A stretch of DNA of 64,000 bases from Malurus cyaneus samueli (Eukaryota; Chordata; Aves; Passeriformes; Maluridae). Position numbers and translations under genes: made by a program. Each line of letters begins with the position of its first letter. Position 1 is the stretch's first letter. This document shows, piece by piece, positions 14,601 through 27,012 of the stretch. The stretch lies in assembly GCA_009741485.1 (NCBI GenBank), contig CM019236.1:32433772-32497771 (forward strand), read 5' to 3'. Under the pieces are notes generated by a model. The model was not told where the DNA came from, made no database searches, and was given only the letters and a program-made list of their open reading frames with translations.

Positions 14601-17600
14601 CTGATTGGCAGTTTCTGACAGAAATCAGCATTTGCCCTTGCAGAAACATGCTTACAGGGAGAACAAATGTAGGTAAAAGCAGCATCCACCTCATGCAGGA
14701 AAATATAAAAAAAAACACATTGAACACATAAATCGCACAATGAAACCACAGAAAAGGCTATGCAAATAAAGTTTAAAAACTAAGTTTTTTGCACTGGAGG
14801 ATGCAGCAGCCCTGTTATTTACCAGGTTTTTTCAGACAGTTCAAAATAAAGCCTAAACATTAGCTTTGAATGTGATTATTTTTTGAGTCCTATCAGCAAG
14901 GGGAAATTCTTTATTTTACTGGTTTCCTGTACAAGTAGTATCTTATCTATTGATGTCACTTTTGTACATATAAAACTTGATAGCTTCCCTATATTCAAAT
15001 TCTTTGCACTTTAAGTCTGTGAAATGCCCTTTTGATTTGCATCTGGCTGAATTAAAAAGGGCAACTAAAACCATGTGTATACACTTGAAGCATTCACCTT
15101 CCCATTCAGTAGCAGCAAAATTAAGTCTCAAGAGTTTCCTCTTGAGAGTTAAACAAATGAAGTTCTTCACTAGACCTCAAACATTTCATATAACCACTTT
15201 GCAACAAAAAGCAACAGCCATCCTAAAAGATATGGTATTAAACCCATATCTACCAGACTGATGCAAAAATAAATTTCCTGCATACCTATCAGACAGTTAA
15301 GCTCAAGAAAATTAAGCTGGGGGTGGGGCAAAGAAAACCTAGGGAAAAAGTAAAACCACCTGGAACCGATCTAAGTTCTTACAAGTGTAGCTAAATAGTA
15401 AAGTACATAGCATAAAACTGATTGCCTGTTTAGTGATCTTGATAGTCTGACTGAGCTAGTTGGGATGAAAGGTAAAATTCAGTCATCTGGAAGAATCCAC
15501 TTATGGGTCCCTATCCTCACACTACTCAGTTGACTAAAATTAATAGACTCTTGTTGGCTTTAAATGGAGCACAAAAATCTTTTTTTACAGTTAAAAATCA
15601 TGGAAAGGAAAATCAATTAAGTAAGAATAGCAAAAGGCATCTTTTGCAGTAGCTAAATCTATTTCAAACTGTTATGATTCACTTAAGTCTCGTTCTGCAC
15701 TAACAGACAACTTAATGAAAACAACCAATGCTGGAAATGTGAGCTTTCTAGAAGACTATTACAGATGGTCCTTCCAGCAGCAGAATACCAAGCAGGTTTA
15801 CTTGCATCACTCTGCCATATCACACTAAGACTCTAAGCTAAGATATGCACCAAACAGCATTGTTCTCATCTCCACAGAGGAAAGCAATATCTCCCTCTTT
15901 TAAAGTAACATTTCAGTTTCCAAGCCAGCATTTTCATATCAACTAGGCTATTAGCACAGAAATACTGCACACCCTTTTTCTTCACTAACAAGAAAAAATT
16001 AATCAAAGTGTACCACTGATTAACAGAAATTTAACCACTCAAAACACAGTAGTTCAATGTTGTTTTTGAAGTGTGCTTACGAGTCATCAAAACACAAAAT
16101 ATACATTTCCTTACCCAACTGAAATATTGCAAGAGTAAGAGTAAGTCAGGCAACTGTTGAAGAGCACCAGCATTTGTTAGGCAAGAAGAAAATAATTCTA
16201 CACTGCTTAGCATCCATACAATTAATGAGACATATTATGATGCAAGAAAAACAGCTTCTCTTTTGGAGGCAGTACAGCAGTGGAATAAAACTAACCACAA
16301 TCTGGTGACATACTTGTTTCACACACATGCTTTAAAATACTTCACTTGTACACGCAGGACTATTTTCTTCACACGAATAATGAAAGATAAGCAGCACATG
16401 CTTTGAAATGAAGTTAGAGTCTTAAAAAATCTCTGTATCTTCTGTTAACCAATTAACATCAGCATTACAGACAAGATTTGAAAAGAGCAGTATTTGTGAT
16501 TGCATGATGATCCTAGAGAGCTTTTGTCTTGCAAATACTTCTCAAAACTGAGTCTGAGCATGACTTTACTCTCTTTCATGTGACAAGTAGTCCTGCAGCC
16601 AGCCCCCAAAAAACTACTCACGGAAATCAGACAGCAGGAGCTGGCCATTAAATGGGATAAAGTAAGGAGAACCAATCAGTGCAAACTCCTGTATGCTCCA
16701 CCATGCAAGGACAAACTTAGGCACTCAGTCATCATAAGGCAAACAGAAAGCAATAAAACCTGCCAAGCTCAGGATTTTAAGGTGAGACAGACTGAAATGT
16801 GAAGAATACTATTTTATTAGGTTACTCGAGCTTATCTACACTTTGTCCAATGTTAGTCACCAGCACCCTTCCATCCTACCAACACACAAACCAACCTGCT
16901 CTACACTCCAACGACTGAACAGTATTTCCAACTATGTTGCCACCTTAAAACTAATGCAACTTGGGGATACAGGATCCTGCTTGCTCTGTAGCAACTATTA
17001 ACAGAACAAACACTTGGACACACCTTTGCAAACTCACTGCCAACATCTATTATTTTCGAAATTTCTAGCATAAACAGATAAGCAAAACCATAGTTGTAGC
17101 TGGCAAAGTGACAGTTTACCCAGCTATTCTCATAAATTTGCAAAGCAAATGACCTGGCAATAATTCATCTCCCTTGCTTCCCCTGGTAGCTGGAATTACT
17201 GTGCCCCTAATAAAAAGTGATCTAGCAACAGAAATACTTTATGAGTTAATAGCACCTATGATAGGTGATTTATTATTGTTATTATTGTTAAATTGATCCA
17301 AGAGCTTTAAAAATAGATAAAATTAATCAAAATTTTTCCTGACAAGCATGTGTCTTTGAGTAGCCACTCTTATTACGAATACAGACATTAAAAAAAACAC
17401 TTATCAGACAATTACTTTGTCATTATGGCTAGCCCATATACTAGTACTTGCTACTGATTAACATTTTACACCTAACTTCAGCATGCTAAACCCAGGGGTC
17501 AGGAAACATTTGCAAAATTAGCAAGTATCTCCAAGTGGTAAATTATCTTATGCTAAAATAATAAAGTAGGTAACTGCACACAAAGGGATGAAAACAGGTA

Positions 17601-17691
17601 ATTTGACTAACACTACAAACATGTATATCACTCCTATTAAATATGCAACACTTGAAGTATCAAACCAAACCAGTAGCACTGTTCACAGAAC

Positions 17692-17707
17692 AAAAAAAAA
17701 AAAAAAA
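17692..17707. repeat. Poly(A) run of 16
   Basis: A simple A homopolymer in MLLT3 intron 2. Confidence 0.9.
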
Positions 17708-19740
17708 CCTTAGACATTCTGTCAAAAATTTTAACAGTATTTCCAAATAAGAAAGAATAATAATAATGCTCCCATTCACAAGGCACATATCTCTAGCACC
17801 CTTTTAAATAATTTTCAACAGCAGAAAACATTCTAGGTAATTCATACATGGCTCATTCCCCCAATGTTATTTCAAGGACCTGAAATTACTTCAGCATCAC
17901 TAATTTTAAGCAAAGCCCCGAAGTGAATGGAGCGCCTGCCATCCAAATTATGGTCTGCTGAATGAGAGTTCAGAGTTCTCCTAGAATCCAAAGCACATGC
18001 AAGCACTGTCAAACAATTCCCTCCCAGGCTATATAAGAGGACATTCTTCCCAGCAGTTGCCACATCATGAAAACGATGGATACAAACAAAACCCCAAAAT
18101 AAACACTTTGAAACAATGACTTAAATGACTGCATGACTGAACTCATCAGCTGGAGATACAGCATTTGCTACTTAAAGTGCTTGAAGACTTTTCCCTCACT
18201 TGGAAAAGTCCTAAACTATATTCTTATTAGCAAGCTCCACATCACACTGAGCAACCAAGTTTAGGGAGCAGTCTCATCCTCACAAAGGCCATGCAGCAAG
18301 TAAATAAGTATAGCAAAATAATAAATGCAGAAAAGATTATCAACATCCCCTATACAGACTGAGCTGTAAGTATTAAACATACTTTCTACTACTGATTTAA
18401 TATAATTAATCATCTAATCACTGAACACGGATAATACTATCTCACCTATTTAGGCTACTCAGCTCTGTTCTCAGGAGTTTTTCCTATTTAGATTGACTTA
18501 AAGTCATGGATTTTGCACAAGAAATAGAAGAAAGCAAGAGGAAGACTCACCAGGGCAATGTGGGCAGTTTAATTCAACAGCAATACTGCAGTATTTCATA
18601 TAATTCACTGAAAACTGTTTGTGTAGTACTGCACTGATATACAAAAGATCAAAAAACTACACTGACTCTACGAAAATAAAAGGGAATTAATAGCCTGTAC
18701 TTCAGATGACAAACTTCGTAGCTGAAATACTGCAACTCTTACACTCCAATGCTTAAGGGAAGTATTCCAGAGAAAACTTAGTAATTGAAAAAAAAAAAAA
18801 GTCACATTAAAAAAGTCACTGCTTGGCATTTTCCAACTGAGAAACATTCAAACTTTTACGTACCACAATACAAAGCTTTTTCATCTCAACATTCAATTTT
18901 TCCCTGTCTTTTGCTCCGTGAACATTCAATTTATCTCCACCTAGCTCCAAGCAGACAGGGTTTATGATGTTGTTCTGAGGAACCGGTGAAGTACTAGATG
19001 CCGATAAAGATTACAGATCAAATTAAAGATAACTCCTAAGCATTGTGTCTGTATAGATAAATAAACCTGCTCACTACTTTTATTTGTACTGTTACCTCAA
19101 CCAATCCCACTACAATAATCAAGACAAGCAATGGCTCAGGAAACAGATCTGTAAACAAAAGGCTTCTTACGTGTCTCCCAGCCAAACTTGTACGGGTACA
19201 TATGCACCACGCATACACACCTTCTGACACCTTTTCACATACTCACAAAAGGATGAAGCCCAGCAGATGAACAAATAGGATGTTGAAGGAGACCAAACAC
19301 AAGGACCAAAATCAGCACAGGAACACATGTACAGGCATCCCTATTCCAGACATACAGCAAATCGGGAGAAAACAACACCCGCCAGAAGAAAGTAACACGT
19401 GGGCAAAAATCGCCAGTGAGGAGCTACGCCGGGACAGAACCAACTCTGGTGCCACCCACCACCGAGAGACCAGAAGGAGTCAGGACCCAGACCCACGGCC
19501 GGACCGAGCTCTGAGACCACGGGCGACCGCGAGTGGACATCCCCGCGGCAGCAAGTGCGTGAAGAGGCAGAAAGGATCCCCTCCCGAGCCCGGACAGCCC
19601 TACGAGCGGCGGGAGAAGGGCCCCGGCAGCACCACCGCACTGGCGGCGGCTTTTGTTCTGCACCGAGACCGACACGGACCCATCGGCTGCACCCGCTCCG
19701 GGCCGCCTCCAAGAGCTCATCCCAGGCTAGACCCCACTAC

Positions 19741-19921
19741 CTCTTTTCGGCCTGGGGAAGCTCTCGTGCAGGTGAAAGATGACTTTCTCCACAAAGTGCT
19801 GAATGTTGCTGTGCTCAGGCCCTCTGACAAACACCATCCAGTCGTGGGTGAAGCCCTCCACGGTGGGTTTCTTCCGGACCTGGGCTCGGTGTCCCAGCTC
19901 CAGCTTCACCTGGACGGCACA
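19741..19921 (-). CDS. MLLT3: MLLT3 (AF9) exon 2, N-terminal part of the YEATS domain
   Basis: Read on the minus strand, this 181-base exon is flanked by an acceptor (ctttcctccgcag) and a donor (gtagtgggg). It begins in frame with [14 protein letters not shown] and continues through [18 protein letters not shown], then [18 protein letters not shown], to PRPKR plus one base (phase 1). This matches vertebrate AF9 residues 5-64 almost exactly. The related ENL differs at several of these positions, and FOCAD next door supports MLLT3. From family knowledge, AF9 YEATS binds acetylated and crotonylated H3 lysines (H3K9) and recruits the super elongation complex and DOT1L in the nucleus. The aromatic cage is completed by later exons outside the window. 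One visible change from the mammalian protein is V to I in EKVIF. Confidence 0.97.
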
Positions 19922-20399
19922 CTGCGGAGGAAAGGCAGGGAACGGCTGGTGAGCGCCCTAATAAGCGAGGATGGGGAGGGCGGCCGGAGCGAACCGGCCC
20001 CATCGCGGGCGGTGCGGGACACACGGACACAGCGGTGCCACAAACACGGCAAAAAGATTTGGTGGGGGGAGAGTTGGCAAAACCAGCAAGGCACCGCTGC
20101 AAGAGCAAAAAAACGGCCCCACAGGCGAGGGCGTAAACACCTCTCGTGTCACCCGGGGAGCGCGGGAGCGAGCGGTTGCGCGCTGTCAGGACGCTCCGTC
20201 CTCCCCTCGGCGCCTCCGCGCTCGCTGCCCGCGCTGCGGCGGCAGGACCACGGCTCCAAGTGCGTGCGCGCGCCGCGCCGCCGCCGGGAGCAGCGGGAGG
20301 CAGGGAAAGCCGCACGCGAAGAGAAATTCGCGGTCACGCCAACCCCTACCGGCGGCGCCGCACAGCGGCGAGCCGGGGAGACCCGCGGCGCTCACTCAC
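19922..20399 (-). other. MLLT3: MLLT3 intron 1 (about 478 bp)
   Basis: A short GC-rich intron between the proposed exon 1 donor (gtgagtgagc on minus, at 20399) and the exon 2 acceptor at 19922-19923. It lies wholly in the CpG island and shows no other element. The exact donor is uncertain because the exon 1 coding length does not fit the exon 2 phase. See the findings. Confidence 0.6.
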
Positions 20400-20700
20400 G
20401 AGCGGCCATGCCTGGGCGCCGTTCCGCCGGGGCGCTCGCTGCCGTCCCCCACCCCACCGCGCAGCTTATTCATAGCGTTGATGAATGGCGCGCAGAGACG
20501 TTGTGAGCGGCGGCGGGCTCCTCTGCTCGGCCTCCCGCCGGTTGCGGCGGCGGCGGCATGCCGGCTCCGGCTCGCGTCACTCCGACTCTCGCCCGGCGCT
20601 CCGTCCCGCGCCCGGCTCAGCCGCTCCGCTCCGCCGCGGCAGCCCGCGCGCTCCGCCCCAGGCCCGCCGGCCAGCCGCAGGCCCGTCCGCGCATCGCGCA
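20400..20700 (-). other. MLLT3: MLLT3 exon 1 (5' UTR and putative start codon), approximate 5' end
   Basis: On the minus strand an ATG at 20409-20407 is followed by GCCGCTC and a strong donor gtgagtgag. This closely resembles the expected arrangement, where AF9 begins MASS and is then spliced to CAVQ. Only 10 coding bases precede this donor, and 14 precede an alternative gtgagc donor four bases on. Neither joins exon 2 (phase 0) in frame. Upstream on the same strand are an ATG at 20485-20483 (MNKLRGG) and one at 20559-20557 that opens a short uORF. The transcription start is not visible. The 5' limit is a guess from the CCAAT and GC boxes near 20780-20825. Confidence 0.5.
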
Positions 20701-20778
20701 CCTGAGCGCTCTGAACTGGACACCTGCGCGAGGAACAGAAGTAAGTGTGAGGGGCGGCAGACGGCGCCGGAGCAACAG

Positions 20779-20825
20779 CCAATGGCGTGCGAGGCACTGC
20801 CCGTGGCTCCGCCCGCCCCGCCCGC
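20779..20825 (-). promoter_or_regulatory. MLLT3: CCAAT box and GC boxes of the MLLT3 promoter
   Basis: A CCAAT motif (agccaatggc) at 20777-20786 and clustered GC boxes (cgcccgccccgcccgcc) at 20810-20825 lie just upstream of the proposed MLLT3 exon 1. They are candidate NF-Y and Sp/KLF sites typical of TATA-less CpG promoters. Assignment rests on motif and position only. Confidence 0.55.
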
Positions 20826-20935
20826 CTTAAAGAATGTAACGGATTGAGGGCGCCAACGCGCAGCGCGCTGTCTGGCGCGGTCGGCCGGTGCCGGGCCCCT
20901 GAGCGCAGCCTCTGCCTGTGCCACGGCCACATGCC

Positions 20936-20966
20936 CACACCCGCACCCCGCACCCGCACCCGCAGC
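20936..20966. repeat. Short (CCCGCA)n-like tandem repeat
   Basis: About five imperfect copies of cccgca or cccgcac inside the upstream edge of the MLLT3 CpG island. Confidence 0.7.
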
Positions 20967-21528
20967 ACCGCCCCAAACACCTCTCCGAAAAGCCCCGGTG
21001 AATCATCCTTGCAGCAAAACAAAGAGTGACGGCAGAAAGGGAATGCCCGACTGCATAGGGATGGTAAGGTGATGATGCGCGCCAGCAGGCAGGAAATCGA
21101 CAGAAACGGATTCTTTAACGCATTTATACCAACAGCTGCTGTTTCTATCTGTTACGGGTTCAGAGTGTTTTAAAACATGGTTATTCCCTCAACTATTTCC
21201 ATATCGCTTCCGTACTGTAGGAGATAACGTGGGCATTCCTGCCACGGGAATATGCCCCTGGAGCTGAAGTGATTCACTGTGAATGTTTAACTCAAGGTGC
21301 TGACGTTCGTGAGATGACTATTTTCCAACTACTACAAAATTGTCCGAAATTGCCAGTAGTAACTTCTGGCGCATCGAAAACTCATATAGCCCGTTCGATA
21401 ATTATATTTTTGACAATCTTTGCGATGTCAGTGCTAGCCCAGTGACTGGAAAGTCAGCACAGCAATCCTTTCCAAGAGCAGCATGCCGCACACAAATGGA
21501 ACAGCCTCCCTGGGCCTTCCAGGTGTCA

Positions 21529-21542
21529 CCAAGAGATGGCGC
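21529..21542. promoter_or_regulatory. Candidate CTCF-binding motif
   Basis: The text ccaagagatggcgc contains the core AGATGGCGC, which fits the central CTCF consensus (CCA..AG(A/G)(G/T)GGC(G/A)C) with two mismatches in the left half. It sits about 0.5 kb outside the MLLT3 CpG island on the FOCAD side, a plausible place for a domain boundary. One motif match is weak evidence. Confidence 0.3.
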
Positions 21543-24339
21543 GCCGAGTCCCCGCGCTAATGTCCTCGTTTAACCTCTCCAGAAGACCACGATTTCTACC
21601 TTCTCTTTCCATTGCGTGAATGAACGCACATTGTCAAAATTTTAGCATGATTTAATAATTCCTTCTAAAACTACTGACCTGCACCTTCCTTTTCTTACCG
21701 ATGTTGTAAGCCCTAATTGATAAAATCATTAGCAAGAACTGAAAAGGATTAATACAATTTGTAAAAATTCCGCAAGTCACAACGTGATTTGAAATGTGTA
21801 TGAATATCCACGTATATGAATATCCATGTTTTAAAATTCTGATATACAGATCTGAAACTTCACATATCTTCTAATAATCTTGCATTAGACAAGCCAGCAA
21901 ATATAAGAACTCCTGCTGAGCCTACAAACACACCAAAGCTGATTCTGGTAAGTTTAAAAGTTTGTTCTTGAATAAGGATTATGCATGTGAGCAAGGACAG
22001 AGAGGCTGGACCACCACTGAACTCAATGCAGTGGGCTTTTAGCTGTCAGGATCCATCTGAACAGAGCATCATCTTCCTAACCTGGGATTCTCCTGGAAGG
22101 AATGAAGCTGGATGATCCTCAGGAGTCTTTCTATACTGACTTTCTCTTATGCATTTGGACAAAACTGTTTTTCCTCTTGACTTAAAATAAGACTACTTGT
22201 ATCACTACAAGTTGTTCCACATGGTAGAAATGCTTTGATTACCTTCACTCATTCTAATTGTCTTTTTAGCTACTTAACTGAGACCACTCAGTTGAATAAT
22301 CATTACTCAGAAACATCTGCTGATTCGGGCTCAAATTTGGAAAAGAAAGTTATTTAATATTTGTTAGTTGTGAAGCAATGTTGATTTTTAAACAACAAAA
22401 AAAAACCCCAAACGCAGCATTTGTATTCAAGCTGAAGGGGCTGGGATGCAATTACAGCCATGATTTTAAAATCTAGAAGTTTCATTAATTCCAAATATAA
22501 TCTTTGGCTGACAGGAGCAGAATCAAAGCGTGATTTCGAACTGTTAAATGACAAACTGGTGCAACTATTTACTTCATTTTGGATTAACAGTTAAAATAAA
22601 CATTCTTTAATCTCATTATAGCAGATGGATGCAATTATGTGCATATGAATGCACAAAGACACTGGCTTAAAGAACTACAGAGTTGTAAAGTTGAAGGCAA
22701 TTTTCTACAAGTGCTATCCAGCACTGCTTAAATAAGGTTTACCACAGAATAATTACTCAGCTGCTGGAAAATAAAAGACGTTTAAATTATGTTCTTAGAA
22801 GTATTTAACAACCTAAAAGTTCACGTAATCAACTCCTGCAACGCTGAAAATGCTTGTACCTTTTATGTGTGCTGAAATAACTGATACAGATGTAGGCTTC
22901 CTGGGAGGCACCAATCCCTGTATTCAGACATCTCCAGACATACCTGGATCAAGCTGTGACATGTGATGCATTGATCCCAGATCGCTGACTTACATGGAAC
23001 GTGAGTCAATGTCTCTGCTCGGTATACAGCAACTATATAGAGTGTAGATGTGTTTGTGCAGCACTACAGCTGACCTAACAGGAACTATATTTTGTAGCCT
23101 TACTGTCAGGGATTCCACACATGGCTGAAAGGCATTGCTGCCTTTCATTATTAATTTCTTACACAAGGCAGTAATGTCTATCACAAAAAAGAGGTCTTCC
23201 CGGCTCATTTGATACACTGAATTGTCTTCAATATTTCAAACACAGCTGTTTTAAATTTCTATTTGAAGTTCAAATTTTGTGACCCAAGTATATTGACTGA
23301 CTCTTACATGCATCTTGGTTTCAAAAGTTTCAAAAAAAGCAGTGAACTGAAAAAGCTAAAATTACTGGCTATAAAGGAAACCACAGTGCCTTTTAGCATA
23401 TCATCAGTCTAAATTTCTCTGTATTTGAGATCTTTTAATTTCCTTATGCAGACAATATAAATAATCATAGCCATTCTTGATCCAAGCCAGATATCGATTA
23501 CAATAGTGTGAACCAAGCAAAACTTAAAATAAGCCTACAGCTGATCTTACACAACAAGGAGTATGTCTAAGTTTCTTTGTAATGCCATTCCAGCTGCCAG
23601 GAACTAATGGCAGAATACTATGCCTGGATTAGTTTTCTTTGGTTACTACATAGGATGAACAAATGCCAAGCAGCCTGAGCCAAATGTGTGCCTATTTGGA
23701 GGTTTTATTGGCTTGTCCATTTCTAATCGCTAAGCAAATTGAAAATAAGCACTTTAGCTGGAAGCATATAAACCCCCTTATCAATTGAGAAGATCAAGAG
23801 CTGTAAAATTTAGAAAACTATATAAAATAGTTTATAACTCACAACTGGTCACCTCAGAGGGACATAGTAATAACAAAAAAAAAAAATGCAAAGTAAGTGT
23901 CTTGGCTATGTACAATATTGCAATGCAAAAGGTTAAAAACAAATTTAGAGGCACATAAGGAAATTCACTGAGAGTGGAAAAGTCTTGTTGAGAGACCGAC
24001 AAGAAAGTATTTAGGAGTTTATTTCCTCACAATGGTGGAGCCCCTAGAGAAAACACTCCAGTTAGTCAAAGAAAAAAAGTCAAATTTTGTACTCTGTTTA
24101 GACCTGTGTAATTACTAAGTTCAGAGAACTTGTTTTGGATTTCCCCAGCCATAGAACAGTCTGATCACATGTGCAAGGGTCATATTAGGGAGTAACTTCA
24201 ACTCAAATCAGTGTACTGAGTTCCTGCCCTGACAGGAAATCTTCTCATTAGCAATCAGCCAAAGAGTGTAAAGCAATTAATGTGACTATCCTCACTCTGT
24301 ATTCAGGTTCTTGTGGTGGCAGCAACCTCAGTCTGAATC

Positions 24340-25355
24340 CAAGTCACAGCACCAAACAGACTATAGCGAATTGCCCCTGATGATGCCAGGCATCCACCAA
24401 AGTCTCGCTCTCTCACTCCCCTCTGCAGCTGTACAGGAGAGAAAATACCAAAAATTCATGGGTTGAGATAAGAACAAAGAGAGAGATCACTCTCAATACC
24501 ATCATGGCAAAACAGGCTCAAATTAGAGATATTAATTAAATTTTTTAATTACAAAATCAGAGCAGAATAATGAGAAATAAAATAAGATCTTAAGAACACT
24601 TCTCTCACCCCTCCCTCTTTTCAAGCTCTATCTCCTTCCCCCAGCAGACATGAACAGGGAATGGGGTTATGGTCTGTTCATCTCATGTTCTCCCACTGCT
24701 CATCTAGAACACTCCTTCCCCTCCACCAGTGTGGGGTCCCTCCCACAGCAGACAGTTCTCCACGAACTCCCCATGTGAGTCCACCATCCCAAGGGAACAT
24801 CCCCCCAGCTGCTCCAGCATGGGTCACTCTCATGGGGTCCAGTCCTTCAAGGACAGGCGCTCCAGCGTGGGTCCTGCTCGGAGTCACAAGTCCTTCCAGG
24901 ATCCCTGCCCAGTGTGGACTCCTCCCTGCACAGATCAGCAGGTCCCTGCCAGGAGCCTGCTCCAGCACGGCCTGCCATGGGTTCACAGCCTCCTCTCAGG
25001 CATCTCCTGCTCCGTGTGGGGCTCCTGCAGGGCTGCAGGGGATCTCGGCTCCAGCACCTGAGCACCTCTGTCCTTCCTGCATTGACCCTGGGGTCTGCAG
25101 AGTTGTTCGTCTCACATATTCTCTCTCTACTCTTCTCTGGCTGCAATTACATTTGCACAACATCTTTTATTTTCCTTCTTAAATCTGTTATCACAGAGAT
25201 GATACCACCATTTCTAATTGGCTCAGCCTTGGCCACTGGCACATCCATTTTGGAGCTGGCTGGTGTTGGCTCTCCTGAACTTCTAGCAGTCTTCTCACAA
25301 ATGCCACCTCTGGAGCCCCCCACTACCAAACACCTGGCATGTAAACCCAAGACAC
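24340..25355 (+). mobile_element. ERV-derived repeat, copy 1 (avian LTR family, degraded)
   Basis: This matches the common avian ERV-derived repeat that carries tcatgggttgagataag, then several degenerate units built on gctccagc(a/g)tgggt, and ends near ggcatgtaaaccca. It aligns along most of its length with the reverse complement of 32212-33060, so the two are copies of one family in opposite orientation. The open frames inside (173, 150 and 110 codons) follow the GC-rich repeat text and resemble no gag, pol or env domain. This is a non-autonomous or solo-LTR-type relic. The strand given is arbitrary. The family name is not certain from memory. Confidence 0.75.
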
Positions 25356-26578
25356 CACTGTTTTAGTTAGGTAAGTTGACCATTATCCAATATAGGAGTT
25401 TATGCATAAGATGACCACCGTGTCTTGGTCATAGAATACTTACGTTCTAGTTTCATTACAAGAGGATCAGAAAAGTAGAAGAATACACTACTTTACACTT
25501 CTATTGTGAGAGCCATAAACCAGCCATATCTTTATTCTCAACTTCACTAGAAAACGAGTGGTAAGCTGAAAGGGCTTAATATTGCCTTGGTGAAAAAATC
25601 CTGGTGAAAACCAGACTTTTTATCAGGGATAAGTACTCATATATCGACTGTATCTTAGCTATCCTCATCTTTAATGAACTCATGATTATACCCTCACTGT
25701 GATTCAGAAAGTAGCTTTATCCCAACTTCATGGGTAGTGAGGGGAAAGTTTGGCCCTGAAAAAAAAATAGAAAAAATTAAGAAATAGAAAAAGCATGTAA
25801 GTAAAGGTAACATTGAAGAGCAGAGAAACTGGAATTCACAACCAGTTCAACAATCAATAAGCAATGATTTGACAGATGTAGCATTTGAAAGAAGATTGCA
25901 AAGCTTAAGGAATATATTACATACATATTTTTGGAAGTCTGGCCTTTGGAGCTTGATAGGCACATTTCAAAAATGTAAACAGAAATCATATGAATCAGAA
26001 ATAGCAACTTTTACATGATGAGAAAGTTGTAGAGAATGATTGCTCAATCTATAGGAGTCAGCCAGTAATCACAGCATTGTGAGGAATCTAGGGGTAATTT
26101 TTATGAAGTCATATAGGGAAACAAAGTGGAATTAAGATGGGTGGAAATGTTTTTCCAGCTGCTGGAAGGGAATCAATGAATCTGCAGCCTGTATATTCTG
26201 ACTTGCCATACAGGTTTCAGAAGCCCTTCCATCAACGCGTGGGCCAATGGATAATTCAATAGATTTTAGCAGTAAGCAGCTGCACTTCATTTACACTCCT
26301 CCTAATGGTAGGCACCCCTTCAATGAACAATGAATTTTCTATCAGAATACTTTTCATCACCATGTGACATCAATTCCAGACACTTTCATATATATTTACA
26401 ATTTCCAACGAAAACTTCCCAGCTCTCCAATAAGCATGCTATCCTGTTTAACTGCAATTCCCACCTTTCAATGCTCTCCTGCCTCACCCATTCTCCATTT
26501 ATCTGTTCCTCAGCATATTTTACACAACCACAACTATAAATTTTATCTACTTCAGACTGCAAATACATAAAAAATATA

Positions 26579-26625
26579 TGTGTGTGTGTGTGGAAAATAT
26601 ATACTATATACATACACACATATGT
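26579..26625. repeat. (TG)n/(TA)n microsatellite
   Basis: A (TG)7 run followed by mixed TA and CA dinucleotides. It is simple sequence. Confidence 0.9.
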
Positions 26626-26794
26626 AGAGAAAGAGCAATAGTTTCCCAGCACATCATTCATCAATGTAATGCCCTTGCATCCCCATCTCAAGGAAATCCT
26701 GGAGAGACTAGGATAAAAAGCGTTAAAAGATTCTTCTGAAAATGGATGCCAGGACTTTTGCAAATCTTTGGGGAGAGCTGTAGAAAGTGATACA

Positions 26795-27012
26795 TTCTCC
26801 CCTCAGCCTTATTTTCTCCAGGTGAAGCAACTCCAAGTGCTCAAGTGCTCCTTGTGTAACCTTCCACTACCTTTGTTCCCCTTCTCTGGATGCATGCTTC
26901 AGCATAATGTCTGTTCTGCAGTGAGTGAGGGGCCCAAAATAGAACATAGGATTCAAGGTGCAGCCTCACCAGTGCCAAGTATAGGGAATGATCCCTTTCC
27001 TGGTCCTGCTAA
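26795..27012 (-). mobile_element. CR1 retrotransposon fragment
   Basis: It reads as the reverse strand of the CR1 3' region: ctcagccttattttctccagg, then cccttctctggatgcatgc, then gaggggcccaaaatagaac, then tgcagcctcaccagtgcc. This order is characteristic of avian CR1, where it encodes the C-terminal part of ORF2. The copy is truncated at both ends and diverged. It could reach back to about 26700 in weaker form. Confidence 0.85.

Larger units (their letters stand above)
1..19740 (-). other. MLLT3: MLLT3 intron 2 (partial)
   Basis: This is the 3'-ward part of a large intron that begins with the donor at 19740 (gtagtgggg read on the minus strand) and runs off the left edge. It is AT-rich with many short A or T runs. 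I looked on the minus strand for the next YEATS exon, which should begin with a VCKDPPYK-like peptide, and did not find it, so that exon should lie to the left of this window. I saw no convincing CR1 or LTR copy here, in contrast to the right half of the window. The short open frames look like chance. Sub-features that can be pointed to are listed separately. Confidence 0.85.
19450..21010. promoter_or_regulatory. MLLT3: CpG island over the MLLT3 5' end
   Basis: Base composition changes sharply from AT-rich to GC-rich at about 19450 and back at about 21010. CpG is dense throughout, especially at 19950-20760. The island covers MLLT3 exon 2, intron 1, exon 1 and the upstream promoter, as expected for a broadly expressed chromatin gene. 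The long open frames inside it on both strands (408 codons on plus at 19280-20506, 244 on plus, 208 on minus) are side effects of high GC, which makes stop codons rare. They are not annotated as genes. Confidence 0.85.

Noticed and set aside
19280..20506. A 408-codon plus-strand open frame, the longest in the window, with 244- and 208-codon frames nearby
   Set aside because: It lies across the MLLT3 CpG island and runs antisense over a firmly identified MLLT3 exon. High GC removes stop codons, and the translation is Arg/Pro/Ala-rich with no domain.
24661..25366. Open frames of 173, 150 and 110 codons in the intergenic region
   Set aside because: They follow an ERV-derived repeat that recurs inverted at 32212-33060. 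No gag, pol or env domain is visible.
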